Shown piece after piece: positions 10,542 to 22,045 of a DNA stretch of 64,000 bases. Every line of letters begins with the position of its first letter. Within the stretch, counting starts at the first letter, position 1. The notes beneath the pieces are model-generated. The model was not told the origin of the DNA and made no database searches. It was given only the letters and a program-made list of their open reading frames with translations. The DNA is from Eremomyces bilateralis CBS 781.70 (taxonomy: Eukaryota; Ascomycota; Dothideomycetes; Eremomycetales; Eremomycetaceae): NCBI RefSeq assembly GCF_010015585.1, contig NW_022985097.1:166260-230259 (forward strand), read 5' to 3'. The translations under genes were made by a program, and so were the position numbers.

Positions 10542-12131
10542 GGTGAACGTCAGTGGTGTTTAAAAGGTGTGACAATGTTCCTCAAGATAGGATCTTGAGG
10601 TGCGCCGACGAGAACTTTATAGCCCGCATGAATGACACCGAACCGGAAATAGCTCTTTCATCGTGGAATGTCCCTGTCAATGCAGGCAGCGTTCCCTCGC
10701 ACCAGGAGCCTCATCACACTCGATCGAGGAGACCAGGTCGCCGGCCATTGGCTCCCGCGAGGATAGAGGAAATTAAACGAGCGGGAGGGAGCAACAAAAT
10801 TGACCGGACTGAAGCAACGCCTTGGCACAAGCCGACTAGCCTCAGAGCAGAAGGTGGAGCGGTGCATTTTGTCTTTAGTGACCTGTGATCTGTCGCTCCC
10901 TCCTCGGTGGACTAGCCAACTCAGGGATCGCCAGTGGCCAAGTGCAGGTTGAATACGAGAATGGTCGATCGGTTGTCCAATAAACGAAGGGGGTGACATA
11001 AATAAGGACATGGGTGATAAGGCTGGATCAATTCCACAGAGACAAGGCAGACTCACCCCACCGGAAATGTCGCTGTGCTTCACCTCGGGATCATCGGAAG
11101 GGCACTAAAAGAAAAGATACGACTTAGACAAAGAAAGAATCGATACTTCATAAAGAGATTGTCGAACATCGACCATCGACTTCGCACTAGCTGTGTCGAC
11201 TTCTAAAAGCGCTTGCTCACCCGACGACGAGGTCGTGGCACAGATATGTTCCTCAATTGGCGCTACAATATGTAGTACTCTGGTTCAGCCACGCCGATCC
11301 TTTCCAGGAGTTCCCACTTTCTTGTTGTTTATTCCGCTTTCCACGATGAAATTGCGGTCTCGTGGAGAGTCGGTTACGGACGGGACTCTCGGAAGACTTC
11401 GATGTGGGGGATTGACCAGGCCGCTTCCTTGGAAGTTGAGTCGGCACATTCGCACCCTGCCTCCAGCAGTCCGGCCCTCCACTGACAGACATCTTGCAGC
11501 CTGTCCTGGTTGCCAATACGGAATTCAGGTTGACCCGACCACCATGAGTGTAACATGCATGATGCAGTGGTGTCGCTGGTGTGTATCGTTTACTATAGAG
11601 AGGTCAAAGTAAGGTTGTTGACGAAAAGATTCCAAGTTGTCAGAGCCGTGGGGTGTACTGAGGAGTGAGGCCTGAGTAACTAAGTTTGTTTCTACGGTTC
11701 CAGGGATTAGCTCGATACTACCTTAGTGGATGGACCCTTGGACCCTAGCTTGATGTTTATACTTTGCATGAATCCTCCAGGCTCCAGCAAACTACCCGTA
11801 CGTACCGATACCCTCTGTCCACTTTGTTGAAGCCACAGTTTAAAGTGGGTCTAGACTACGTAGTAGGACACCCATGTCCACCGCCGAGGAGCTGCCGCTG
11901 TATCAGGAAATGAATGAGCTGATTAGTAATTCTTGACATTCTTACCAGCTCACTCTAATCCACCAGCCACGTCTTCAGCCACAACCAAGGGAACAGGCCG
12001 CAGGCCTGGGACCATAACACTAGGTCAATATAAAGCCTAACTACCCTTCTTAGGTAGGAAATAATCTAGGAAAGAGCCACTTGAACTGGAAACATGAATT
12101 AGGAGAAGTACGGAATAAGTAGTTAGTTAGT
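10542..12131. other. Intergenic region, no convincing gene
   Basis: Open frames at 10658-11083 (minus) and 11193-11612 (plus) lack domains and a coherent splice structure. The right end has short AGTTAGTTAGTT repeats next to the transposon insertion site. Confidence 0.45.
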
Positions 12132-12133
12132 TA

Positions 12134-12178
12134 AGTCAACGGACCCAATTTCCGTGCAACCCAGTTTCCGTGCACCCC
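12134..12178 (+). repeat. Left TIR of the Fot1/pogo element
   Basis: 45 bp, near-perfect inverse of 13961-14005. It contains the internal direct repeat TTCCGTGCA, possibly the transposase binding sites. Confidence 0.92.
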
Positions 12179-12303
12179 CACCACAGCTCCAATAGGACAC
12201 AAAGACGAATGGGTTTTGCGGAATGTAACCACCACCATATATTTTTCTATACCTGTAATTGAAATTGTGGATAGAGTGACTTAAACATCGCCTTCTGCAA
12301 TTA

Positions 12304-13884
12304 TTAAGACGTTTCCTCCGGGTTAATTTGAAGTCGTTTTGCAGCCTTTTGTTCCCTCTCCCTAGCTGCCTCCTGAGCCCCAACAATCTGATCAATCTGA
12401 ACAAATCGTTCGTTCAGATTGGGCTGAACCCGTTCCCTTTTCTTGCCAGCAGGCCCTCCTAAGTCTGCAACTGTATTTTCAGCCCTTTGAAGTTCGGCTT
12501 TGAGTCGGGCGATTTCCGCGTTCTTCTCTGCCAGCGCCTTTGCGACCTTCCCCTGAAACCTCCTGAAATCCCGGCCCCCCATTTCGTCTAATTTGGCATC
12601 GTATATATCTTTGGGGCCTTTGGGCGTACGGAATGCATAAGTATACTGGGACTCTGGAGTCACATGACGTTGTATTTGATGGTTCTCGTTTAATTGGGTG
12701 CTATTTAATACTTTGTCTGGGTTGAACGGAACCATTCCAGTTCCACGGAAGCCGGCACGAATATTGTACGAATTCAAAGCTTCTTTTCGGGAATTAGAGT
12801 ATATAGATATAAAATTATGCTTTTTTACAGGCACGGAATCATCTAATGATGCTAATTGGGAGAGCTCTTTATGATATTTGGACTTTAGGGGCGAGAAACA
12901 CGCGACGTCAAGGGGCTGGAGGAGGTGGGAACAATGGGGGGGCAAAAACAACAAGAATACGCGGTTGTCCTTGGCCAACTTCATGAACTCGACTGTAGCG
13001 TGAGAGCCGTGCCCATCGCATATTAATAGGCGCCATTCCTGCGCGCCGTTCGCTGCCGGGGAGTTCAGGGGCTTGCTTTCTGACAAAAACTTTTTCTGGA
13101 GCCACTGAAGACCGATTTCGTTCGAAGTCCAGGCATTTTCTGAACTTGTATAGTGCCAATTTGGTATATCTGTCTGCTTAGGAGGGAACCAGGAAGACTG
13201 GACCGTTTTTCCTTTGAAGACAACCAAGGGAGAGATTGCTCGGCCGTCTGCTAATACAGCTTCGATCACTGAGACCCATTCTCGATTTTCTGGGGACTTG
13301 ACGTATGTATGGCTCTTCTTTCGCCTTTTAGAAGAAGTATGAACAGGGGCAATTACTCTCCCATTGGTTCCACAGCCAAGGGAGAGGCCGTGCTCGTCGA
13401 AATTCCACTGGTTTGAGATCTTTGATGTTGTACTCCGCGCAGACACGCAGATATGTATCAAAGAACGCTTGGATCGTCTCTTTTGAAGCTTCATTGACGC
13501 GGGCGGCCTCGATTGATCGTCCCACCACTGTATTTACCTCCGGATTGCGTCGTAGAAATCCCTGAGTCCAATTGATACCGCAAGGGGTAGTATCCCCATT
13601 TTCTCGTGCAATTGCCTCAGCCATTTGGCGTACTCTTGCATGGGAGGGGGCTCTGGCAGCGAGATCTTCTTCCTGGATCATTCGACCAGCCATTTTTCCT
13701 GCTCGGGAGATAACTTCTGAAGTTTCTTCGAACTATTTTGGTGGGAATCGTTGCCGTTGAGTCTGTCCCGAAGTGTAGATCTCTTGATACCGTACGCATC
13801 CGCACATTTATTCAGCGAGTCAAATTTTTGGTCATGGAAAGCATTGATAGCTTGTTGGACAGCCTCTTCATTAATACGAGGCAT
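12304..13884 (-). pseudogene. Fot1/pogo DDE transposase, frameshifted
   Basis: It reads from MPRINEEAVQQAINAF (Psq-type helix-turn-helix) through a CENP-B-like DNA-binding part (GINWTQGFLRRNPEV) to the DDE domain. The acidic triad is visible in WNFDEHG, LLICDGHGSH and LLQPLDVACF. Frame break 1 is near 13680, where one G is missing between EKWLVE and IQEEDLA. Frame break 2 is near 13405-13425, between NIKDLK and NQWNFDE. The C-terminus is charged and coiled-coil-like, ending at 12304. The remaining sequence is well preserved, which suggests fairly recent inactivation. Confidence 0.88.
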
Positions 13885-13960
13885 CCTGATAATATTAGAT
13901 GGTGTTGTTGAATTTATTTCATTGATCAAAAGCGCTCTACGTATCTACGTATTATCTCAA

Positions 13961-14005
13961 GGGGTGCACGGAATCTGGGTTGCACGGAAAGTGGGTCTGT
14001 TGACT
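13961..14005 (-). repeat. Right TIR of the Fot1/pogo element
   Basis: 45 bp, inverse of 12134-12178 with a few substitutions, followed by the TA duplication. Confidence 0.92.
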
Positions 14006-14319
14006 TACGGAAGATTCGAATTAAACTGCTTATCGATCCCTTGACGACAGGGGGTTACAGAATTAACATCCTTAATTCGTTGAGACCTAACTGCATCTGT
14101 ACTTGCGATTGACATACCCCTCAATTCTTCCCCAGGGGTCGAAGAAGCGAATGAACGAAGCGTAACCAGTTCAGGTACCGAGCAATTGACACCGAATGAA
14201 TGGATCAATTTATAATGGCATTGCCGGCTCTTCTATAAATCATGGATAGCCAATGCTTAGTGATCGAATGCCGTTACCGTTGCCATCTTCAAGATATACT
14301 TTGTGTTTTTTATATCAAC

Positions 14320-15539
14320 ATGCCGAGCAAACCAGCCCCCCTCCGCACACTCGGGAAGAATGGCCCAGCTGTCCCTGCCATGGGTTTCGGCCTGATGGGC
14401 CTCTCCGGAATCCACGGGCCCCGTCCCAGCGACGAAGAACGATTCCAGGTCCTCGACCACGCGGTCGAACTCGGGAGCACGTTTTGGGATACCGCCAAGT
14501 GAGCCTAGCACAGGCACCACCTCGACGTCGCTAAATCTCCGCAGCGTCTACGGCGACAGCGAGGATCTATTGAGCCGATGGTTTGCGCGCACGGGGAAAC
14601 GAGGGGAGATCTTCCTGGCGTCGAAGTTTGCGCTGATTATTGGGGAGGGGAGGGGGATTAAGGGCGTGGATAGCTCGGGGGAGTACTGCAAACGTGCATG
14701 CGAGGCGAGTCTGAAGAGGCTAGGGACCGATTATATTGATCTTTGTGAGAACCTTCCGTCGCCCTGATGGGCCTGTGACCCGGTTGACGTCAGTTCATTG
14801 CTCTTACCTAATCAGATTACGCCCATCGGGTCAATCCTAAGACCCCTATTGAGGAGACGATGCGAGCAATGGCAGAACTGAAAGCGTAAGTGCGATGGAG
14901 TTGAAACGATACCATCTAACCGGTTCCAGAGAGGGCAAGATCAGAAATATTGGGCTTTGCGGGGTGAGCTCCAATACACTTCGGCGTGCGTGTGCCATTG
15001 CACCAGTCGCTGCAGTCCAGTTCGAGTACTCCCCGTTTGTTCTGGATATCGAACAAGCCAGCAGCACCCACCTTCTCCAGACCTGCCGTGAACTTGGCAT
15101 CGCTGTCGTCTGCTACTCGCCGCTTGGACGCGGGATGCTCTCGGAAGCCTTCACCGCCAAAGGACCGTCTGAGGCCAAGGATTCCCGCGCATCCCGGTTC
15201 CCTCAGTTCCGCGAGGAGAACCGTGATGGAAACGCGAAGATCGTCCGCCAGTTCAAAGCATTCGCCGACAAGAAAGGCTGCTCCACGTCGCAGTTGGCCC
15301 TCGCGTGGATCCTCAAACAGGGCGACGAGATGTTTCCGATTCCCGGGACGAAGCGGATCAAGTACCTGGAGGAGAATTGGGGGGCGCTCGATGTCCAGCT
15401 GACGGATGACGATGCGGCCGACGTGCGGAGATTTGTGGAAGGCGCCGAGCTCGCGGGCGATGCGGGGCCTGCGGCGTCGAAGGCTTTCGCATTTGTAGAT
15501 ACGAAGGAGGACGCTGAAAGACCTAACGAGAGACTTTAA
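14320..15539 (+). CDS. Aldo/keto reductase
   Basis: NADPH-dependent oxidoreductase with a TIM barrel. Four exons, 14320-14498, 14545-14744, 14816-14885 and 14930-15539, give 352 aa. The joins produce DTANVYGDSEDLL, YYAHRVNPKTPIEE and LKAEGKIRNIGLCGVS. The catalytic tetrad is present: Asp (FWDTAN), Tyr (VYGDSE), Lys (ASKFAL) and His (YYAHRV). The cofactor end PIPGTKRIKYLEEN is intact. It resembles the fungal group annotated as aldo-keto reductase or pyridoxal reductase-like; the substrate cannot be told. The start at 14320 is chosen because the protein then begins MPSKPAPLRTLGKNGPAVPA, standard for the family. Confidence 0.93.
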
Positions 15540-15779
15540 GTTGAAGCTCCATCTTCAATAGCCTCCGGGTATCTCAAAGCTGTTCATACCCTATAGTAAC
15601 CGATGGTCTTACAGGCCGATGGGTTCATTCAATCAGGCTATGTGGACATCCCATTTCGGTCACTGCAGTCGACACCATGGAGGTCCCACGTGAGTCTAAC
15701 ATAGCGCGAACAGAACCCAATGGTGTTGAATGTAGGAAAAGGAAGAACTTCTAGTTACATGACTGTTGACGGGAGGTCA

Positions 15780-16065
15780 TGTTGGTGCCTGGATATCCAT
15801 TCCTCCGGGGGAGAAGAAATTGAGTTACCTTTCTTGGCATTCCCCTAAGCACAGTTCCCACGATCTTAACCAGAACGCGGCGGAGAATTCACCAAAACAG
15901 GCCTCTAGTAGTTGCTTAATTAGGAAAAGAGCATACTTTTTGGTATTATGTTGTTTTTGAGCGAATTGGGCCTGTCTGTAATGGTGGTGATGGTTGCGGG
16001 AATGCCAAGAAACGTAACTCAATTTCTTCCCCCCCGGAGGATTATATGCCTGAGGCATAACAGTG
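15780..16065. mobile_element. MITE-like inverted-repeat element
   Basis: About 285 bp with terminal inverted repeats whose best part is 45 bp (15801-15845 against 15997-16041; about 3 mismatches). The repeat begins TCCTCCGGGGG and includes AATTGAGTTAC and TCTTGGCATTCCC. Weaker similarity continues 15-20 bp outward. The core has no coding potential. I cannot fix the target duplication, so the ends are approximate and the superfamily is unknown. Confidence 0.65.
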
Positions 16066-16393
16066 TGCAGTCCCTCCGTCTTGGAGTGCATATCACGTGA
16101 ACTCCGACAAGAGATTCACTCCACCAATCACAACAAGTGTTCGCCATCGAATCAGAATGTCGCCCCTCCCTCAGAGTCAACACTTCGAGTGACAGGATTC
16201 CGCAGACGGACATTTCTTGATATGATTCACCATTCTCAAATTATTTAAAACGTCAACACCACCCTAGGATTATATTTCTCCATTCTCCGGTTCTCCCCAA
16301 TGCAATACACACTGACCTACTAGCTACCAAAACGACACATCTACATCAAAGGAAAATCAACCATCCCGATCTTCGTGAGCATCATTTGACACG
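16066..16393. other. rpb9 upstream region
   Basis: Pyrimidine-rich promoter and leader of rpb9. No other gene seen. Confidence 0.5.
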
Positions 16394-17078
16394 ATGGCCG
16401 ACTCACCAGCAGCCACCAACGGCACCGACAAGCCTAAGAAGATCACCTTTCGCTTCTGTCAAGAATGGTCAGTCCTCTTTCCGCACTCCCATGCAGTCTG
16501 CTAACATCGTTCTTCTCTTCCCCAGCTCGAACATGCTCTATCCCCACGAAGAGACGTCCACGAACAAGCTCCTCTTCCAGTGCCGCTCCTGCCACTGGAA
16601 GGAAGACGCCCCCATCTCCGTCATCTACCGCAACGAAATGAGCAACACGGTGGGCGAAACAGCCGGCATCACACAGGATGTCGCCCAAGATCCCACGGTT
16701 GGTGGTTCCCGCGGTTCCCACACATCTTCCTCTTCCCCCAGCAACCCTGTCCCCAACGACTCTGTGCAAGGCGCGCGGCTTCTCTCTCCCACGTCCATGT
16801 CCGCCGACCCCTCCTCCGACTTCCCCCCGCTCAGTCCCCTCCTCCGCGCGCTCCCCCTCGACACGCCCGACTTCTGCACGATGTGCGGACAGGAGATCTT
16901 CTGCGTGACATGCGGCGAGGAGGTCGAGACGGGGTGTTTCCTCGAGACGGAGGAGACTGAGGCAGACTCGGTCCGCACCCTGGCGGCGATGTCGGGCGAG
17001 CGGACGATCGGTTACGACTGCCTGCCCGACGCGTTGCGATCGTCGAATTTAGATACCGAGCGAATGGAGGATTCCTGA
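16394..17078 (+). CDS. Possible alternative Rpb9 product ending inside intron 2
   Basis: If intron 2 is not spliced, the frame runs on from DPT for 126 more residues to the stop at 17076-17078. The extension is Ser/Pro-rich, then contains DFCTMCGQEIFCVTCGEE and ETGCFLETEETE, that is, two CxxC pairs in an acidic context. Its codons are strongly C/G-ending, like real exons. An ATTAAA polyadenylation-like hexamer lies at 17167-17172. The product would keep the first Rpb9 ribbon and swap the second for a new Cys-rich tail (about 208 aa). It could instead be a remnant exon or a nested gene. No transcript evidence was available. Confidence 0.4.
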
Positions 17079-17504
17079 CCGCGAGAGACCGACCACGAAA
17101 GAACCATCCCGTATTCGCCCGAGAGAGAAGCCACGCCGTCTATACACACTTCGTTCTATACCCCTTATTAAACACTGAGTTACCTCTTGTCATGATGAGT
17201 CCCTTACTCTCTACTATATTTGATGCGTTTATATGCGTTTCCGTCTTCGTCTTGGTTTGATAAGGCAATTTCGGCAAACGCTGACTTCTGTTGGTTTCGG
17301 ATTTCTAGCTCCCCCGAGTCACGAAACCGTGCCCGAATTGCCAGGAGACCGAGGCCGTCTTCTTTCAAAGTCAGCAACGGACCGCGGAGACAGGGATGGT
17401 GAGTCGAAGTCCGAGCGATCTACCCTAACAGATGTCCTAATGCTAGCGGATAGAAACTGTACTTTGTCTGCTGCAGCTGTGGACACGTGTGGCAAGAGGC
17501 CTAA
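16394..17504 (+). CDS. rpb9: RNA polymerase II subunit Rpb9
   Basis: Small zinc-ribbon subunit at the Pol II jaw, needed for start-site choice, fidelity and transcript cleavage. Exons 16394-16467, 16526-16697, 17309-17398 and 17454-17504 give 128 aa. The N-terminal ribbon uses FCQECSNMLYP and FQCRSCHW. The C-terminal TFIIS-like ribbon uses KPCPNCQETEAVFFQSQQRT and YFVCCSCGHVW. Introns 1 and 3 are ordinary. Intron 2 is 611 nt with weak donor GTTGGT and a good acceptor TTTCTAG preceded by a GCTGAC branch site. It is open in frame with exon 2 and codon-like (see the alternative product). Confidence 0.93.
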
Positions 17505-17798
17505 ATCACGAATCGGGCGTTTTGGGGTTCGGGGTACCGGGATAGCGGATGGCATGGAGATTTTGGAAGATGGATCCAAACATTCATAATGCCGATGGCG
17601 GCATCGAACGTAGTTCCAACATACCCGCGATTTTTTGTTTCCGGAGTCTCCAGGAAAAAGCACCGGCGCATATGATGAAGCGACTCCACATAGCATTTGG
17701 ATAGGAGTTGATATAAAATCCAAATCAATCCCTTTTCTATATATACACATCTTTCCGTTAACGCCGTCCATGCGAAACCTTCCTCTCCCCTCCCCGCA

Positions 17799-18399
17799 CT
17801 ATAAATGCATTGGCGCCAACGACAAAATCTTCGACCACCCGTTCTTCCTCAACTCCGCTCCCACGATCCCGCTGATCCGCGTCCCGATCGGCTCCCCGGT
17901 CTTGTTGATCAGCACACATGCATTGTCGTCGAAGCGCACGACGCTGCCGTCCTTCCGCTGCATCTTGGAGCGCGTGCGCACGACGACGGCGTGGCGGATG
18001 TCGCCGCGGCGGACCTTGTTGGCGGCAGAGACGGAGACGCTGCCGCCGGATTCGGGGCCGAAGGAGCGCTGTTTTTGGACGACGACGATGATGCGATCGC
18101 CTGGGGGTTGGGGTTAGTCGGGGGCTCTGGAATGGGACGAGATTGTGGGAGGATAGTGGGAGAAGACAAGAGGGCATGGCGGTAGGAAAGCATCGGAGGA
18201 CTCGATCGCATGGGTCCGGGCCGGGGGGAGATGAGTACATACCGATTTTCGCAGCGCGGTGCATCTTCAGGACTTTGACGCATTCGACAATGGCGGCGCC
18301 GGAGTTGTCAATGCAGTTGACCATGGTCTAGAGAGATGTTAGTTGTCTAGAGAGACATAAGGTGCAGGAGAATGGGAAACGGACCTTGAGTTGGATCAT
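17799..18399 (-). CDS. mrpl38: Mitochondrial large-subunit ribosomal protein uL14m
   Basis: Bacterial-type L14 protein of the mitochondrial ribosome. Exons 18399-18385 (15 nt, MIQLK), 18327-18243 and 18100-17799 give 133 aa. Motifs: [19 protein letters not shown] at the N-terminus, [20 protein letters not shown], the L14 signature [20 protein letters not shown], and a [13 protein letters not shown] end. The 5-codon first exon is supported because bacterial L14 begins MIQ followed by a TM(L/V)N motif. It is convergent with rpb9 (295 bp apart) and divergent from set9. Confidence 0.93.
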
Positions 18400-19047
18400 C
18401 TTGACGAGTGCGACAACCCTCCTTGAGGGCCAGTCCTTCCTCTGTCAACTATGCACGGGTTGTGAGGGAATGCGATCTTGAGATGGGCGATTAAAGGTGG
18501 AGAGTGGGAATAACATTTGATATCAGATTGTTGCAACCATCGTGCAAGGACCCCATGCGATCCATCTCGTGTTGAGCCTGAGGCTGTCAGGCTGCAAAGA
18601 ACGACCCTTGGTTCCCAGCCCCCGAAGCTTCCAATTCACAGCCACGATGGACGATGACAACTGAAGAGTGAATGTCGGATTGGCCAATCTTCTTCAATAG
18701 TAATTCCCCAAGGAGTCTCGCCGTGTTCATTCTTTTGCGGCCTTCTCTCCGACCACTCTCTCCACACTCCCCAACTTTCCATTTCTTCCAATCGTCCAAT
18801 CGTCCCTCAAACCGTCCGAACATGCTTGGTCCCTTCGCGCCGTAGCCTTGTTCATGTGCTGCTTCGTACTCAACCCCCGTCGACGTCACTGCCATTCAGC
18901 TTCGCGCTGTTGAGTTCGCACACCGACAACCGGTATTGAGGGCGTGGAGATTGGATGGTGTGCATGAGGTGCATGAGAAGGAGCTACAGTCATTTCTGAA
19001 TTCTATCGCTACGGTTATTTATTGCACCTGAATAAACAGCCGCGGCC
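18400..19047. promoter_or_regulatory. Shared divergent promoter region of uL14m and set9
   Basis: 648 bp between two divergent starts. It holds a minus-strand frame at 18587-18895 that shows no domain and is not called. Confidence 0.45.
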
Positions 19048-21548
19048 ATGTCGCTCAAAGAGGTAGTCGTCAAGAAAGGGGTGCTAACACTGGCGCAACT
19101 GGCCAACTACGACGACGTGATCACGGATGCGCTTATTGACCATGTACGTTACATTCGATACCGCTCTCCTTACTCTACCATGCATTCTCCCGTCCAGCGA
19201 TGCAATGCGACTGACACAGCCACTAGGTGTATTTCTGGACCTCGATCCGCAAGAACAAAGCGCGTTTCTTCCCTTCCCGCGGCATTGGTGAGGAGGATAT
19301 CGCAAACATCCTGCGCGACTGCATCGTCGTTGAGAAGAACGTCAACAAAGCTGTCGACCAGCTCCTCAAGGTCCGCGGCATCAAGGCGTTCTTCGACCGG
19401 CTGAAAGCACCGCATGAGCGCGACCATTTCGTCAAGCACCTAAAGAAATATGTGCAGATCTACCTTCCCGACTGCCCGTTTGAGGTTACGACGACCAATC
19501 GCTACACCATATCCACCTACGAAGCGGCCGTTACTGCCCGACGGTCCCTCAAGAAGGACGAGGAGATTAAATACCTGACCGGAATCCAGGTCCCGTTGAC
19601 CAAAGAAGAGGAGAAAACCCTGGACCTCACCCGGCGCGATTTCAGCATCGTCATGTCCAGCCGCAAGAAAGCCCCCTCCCTCTTCCTCGGTCCCGCTCGC
19701 TTCGCCAACCACGACTGCTCCGCCAATGCGACCCTCTCCACCCGCGGCATGCAAGGCATGCAAGTCGTCGCGACCCGCCCCATCGACGTGGGTGAGGAGA
19801 TCACCGTGACCTACGGCGAGGACTACTTCGGCGACGACAACTATGAGTGCCTCTGCGCGACCTGCGAGCGGCTGTGGCGCAACGGCTGGGCGCCGGCCGA
19901 CCGGGTGCTGCGGGAATCGGTACACGCGTCCGTGGCGGCGGCGACGGAGGAGGTGGAGATGGCGCAGCCGTATTCATTTCGGAACAAGCGGAAGTTCGTG
20001 GACGAGTCGGCGCAGGTGTCGAGGTCGGCGACGCCGGATGTGTTGGGGAAGAGGCGGCGGCTGGCGGTGGGAGGAGCGCCGGCGGGTTCGCCGCCGGCAA
20101 CGCCGAGGGGACGACGGACATTGCGCGTGCCAGAGATGAAAAAAAAAAGGAGTGGCTCGAATCTTGGGACAGAGGTGGTGGCGGAGAATGTGGGGGATCC
20201 GATCACATCAACGGAAAAAGAACCCTGGACCCCGAAAGCGCTGAAGACGTCCGCGAGCATTCCTTCTACCCCAAAGTCGTCCAAGTCGTCTTCGGCTCGG
20301 GAGGAGCTAAAGCAGGCATATGCGAGGGCCCTTGCAAGGCGACTAGGCCAGACTCAGAAAGATATCGCACAGCCCGACATCCCAGAGCAAACAACGGATG
20401 CAGACGAAATCAGGGACATATCGATTACCAAATCATCGTTACGGAGCAGCAGTAGAGCCGAAACTAGCTCACCTTCGACGAAGACCAGGCGAGTTGACAC
20501 GCCCGACATCCCGATCACCCCGGCTGCACTACGAAAGTTGGATAGAGTGGCGGCCGAGAAAGCGGACACGACGGAGGCGGTTCAAGAGCGGGACATCTCG
20601 ATTACGCGATCCTCCTTGCGCAACAGTAGTCAGGCGATGATATCGAACGTGCCTTCGCCGGATTCCGATGCGTCGACGCCAGTATCATCCACGGAGTCCT
20701 CAATGGGATCGTCCCATAACTCCCAAGCGACCGAGGCGACATCCATTGGCGACCTGCCACTACCCGATCCCGGGATTGAGGTCAAATCCGAGCAGGTCGA
20801 GACATCGACGAAGTCGATCGAGGAGAACCGCGAAGAACCCCTCCCCACCCCGAATCGGCTTCAATTATCCCTGAAACCGTCCATCAGTTCCCTTAGCGAG
20901 CTATCTGACCTCTCCGAAACCTGCGATATCGACCACGACACCCTCGAGGCCGTCCGCCATCCCGTTCTCTCCGCTTCCTCCCTGAAACGCGGCCGCGGGC
21001 GACCCCCCAACTCCCAACGCACGCAGCCCCGCTCCCACCTCGCCTCCGCAACCCGCGCATCTGACTCCCCCATCCCCACCACTGAACCCCACCCTCCCCC
21101 CTCCCCCACCGGCTCCACAGCCAGCCAAACCGATAACGGCCCACACCGCACCCCCGGTGACTACTCCCAAACCGCCCTTCTCCTCAGCACGCCCTTTAGC
21201 CGCTGGGTGACCTGCCAAACCTGCGCTTCCCCCTTCCTCCAACACGACGCGTACTTGACGCGGGCCGGCTGTCCGCGGTGCGAGCGGCACAGCATGCTGT
21301 ACGGGTACGCGTGGCCGAAGACGGAGAAAGAGGGGCGGTGGGATAGAGAGGAGCGGGTGCGGGATCATCGGGAGGTGCATCGGTTTGTGGACCCGAAGGA
21401 GGAGCGGGGGATACGGAAGGGGAGGAGGTGGAAGTTGGAGGATAGTAGGGAGGTGGAGGAGGAGGAAGAGGAAGAGGAAGAGGGGGTGGAGGTGGAGGGG
21501 AAAGTGGAGGGGAAGAGGGGAAGTCTGAGAAGGAAGACGAGGGCGTGA
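19048..21548 (+). CDS. set9: Histone H4-Lys20 methyltransferase Set9 (Suv4-20 family)
   Basis: Exons 19048-19143 and 19227-21548 give 805 aa. The family N-terminus MSLKEVVVKKGVLTLAQLAN is followed by the SET domain at about residues 110-260. Hallmarks are GPARFANHDCSANA (SAM/knot Asn-His), EEITVTYGEDYFG (catalytic Tyr) and post-SET cysteines ECLCATCERLW. A long Ser/Thr-rich disordered middle follows, then the conserved C-terminal Cys pairs CQTCASPF and CPRCERHSMLYGYAWPK, and a poly-Glu tail. An A(10) run near 20138-20147 encodes KKK and is a possible slippage site. Predicted role: H4K20 methylation and DNA-damage checkpoint support. Confidence 0.94.
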
Positions 21549-22045
21549 GAGAGGTAATGATTATGATAGGGGATTACATGGCAACGGGATAGGGACTCGG
21601 GGGCAGGAAAACTGGCGATGGCAATAAGCATCCCATACATAATCAAGATAGTTGTTCCGTTCGCAGTGCATTTCCTGCCAAGGGAAAGGTTGCATTCAGA
21701 GACTCGGGGTTCCCCGATTCATTATTTGCATAACATACATTAATGGCGTCTACCCTCCCATGGGTATACTGCGAATGTATGATTGGATAGCTAGCCATAA
21801 TAGCATCGTTCGCATCTATCGACCATCCACGATCGTTTTCGTGCGGTGTATTTGCGCCGGTCATTAACGTTTTTCTGACCGAAGCCGGAGCCAGTCATCG
21901 CCAGCCTTGTACGCAGGCGCTCTTCTTCATGGGAACGGGGCTGAAACGGTGTCGTCGGTCTGTATCATTAGAAATCAATATCGATGCCCATCATGTGGCT
22001 TCGAACAATTAGCCATATGAATCTTTCCCGTCGCAATTCGCCGAC
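21549..22045. other. Intergenic between convergent set9 and rfc5
   Basis: 3' flanks only. No gene or repeat seen. Confidence 0.5.

Larger units (their letters stand above)
12134..14005 (-). mobile_element. Fot1/pogo-type DNA transposon, complete ends
   Basis: A 1,872-bp element bounded by 45-bp terminal inverted repeats (12134-12178 and 13961-14005) starting AGTCAAC, with only a few mismatches. It is flanked on both sides by TA (12132-12133 and 14006-14007), the Tc1/mariner-superfamily target duplication. Each repeat contains the subrepeat TTCCGTGCA twice. The interior is one minus-strand transposase gene carrying two frame breaks, so this copy is non-autonomous, although its ends could still be mobilised in trans. 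Confidence 0.92.

Noticed and set aside
11193-11612. 139-codon plus-strand frame
   Set aside because: No domain, no signal peptide, no conserved-looking segment.
18587-18895. 102-codon minus-strand frame between uL14m and set9
   Set aside because: It sits in a divergent promoter and shows no recognisable domain.
19440-21151. Several long frames antisense to or shifted within set9
   Set aside because: They mirror the GC-rich set9 exon and carry no independent motifs.
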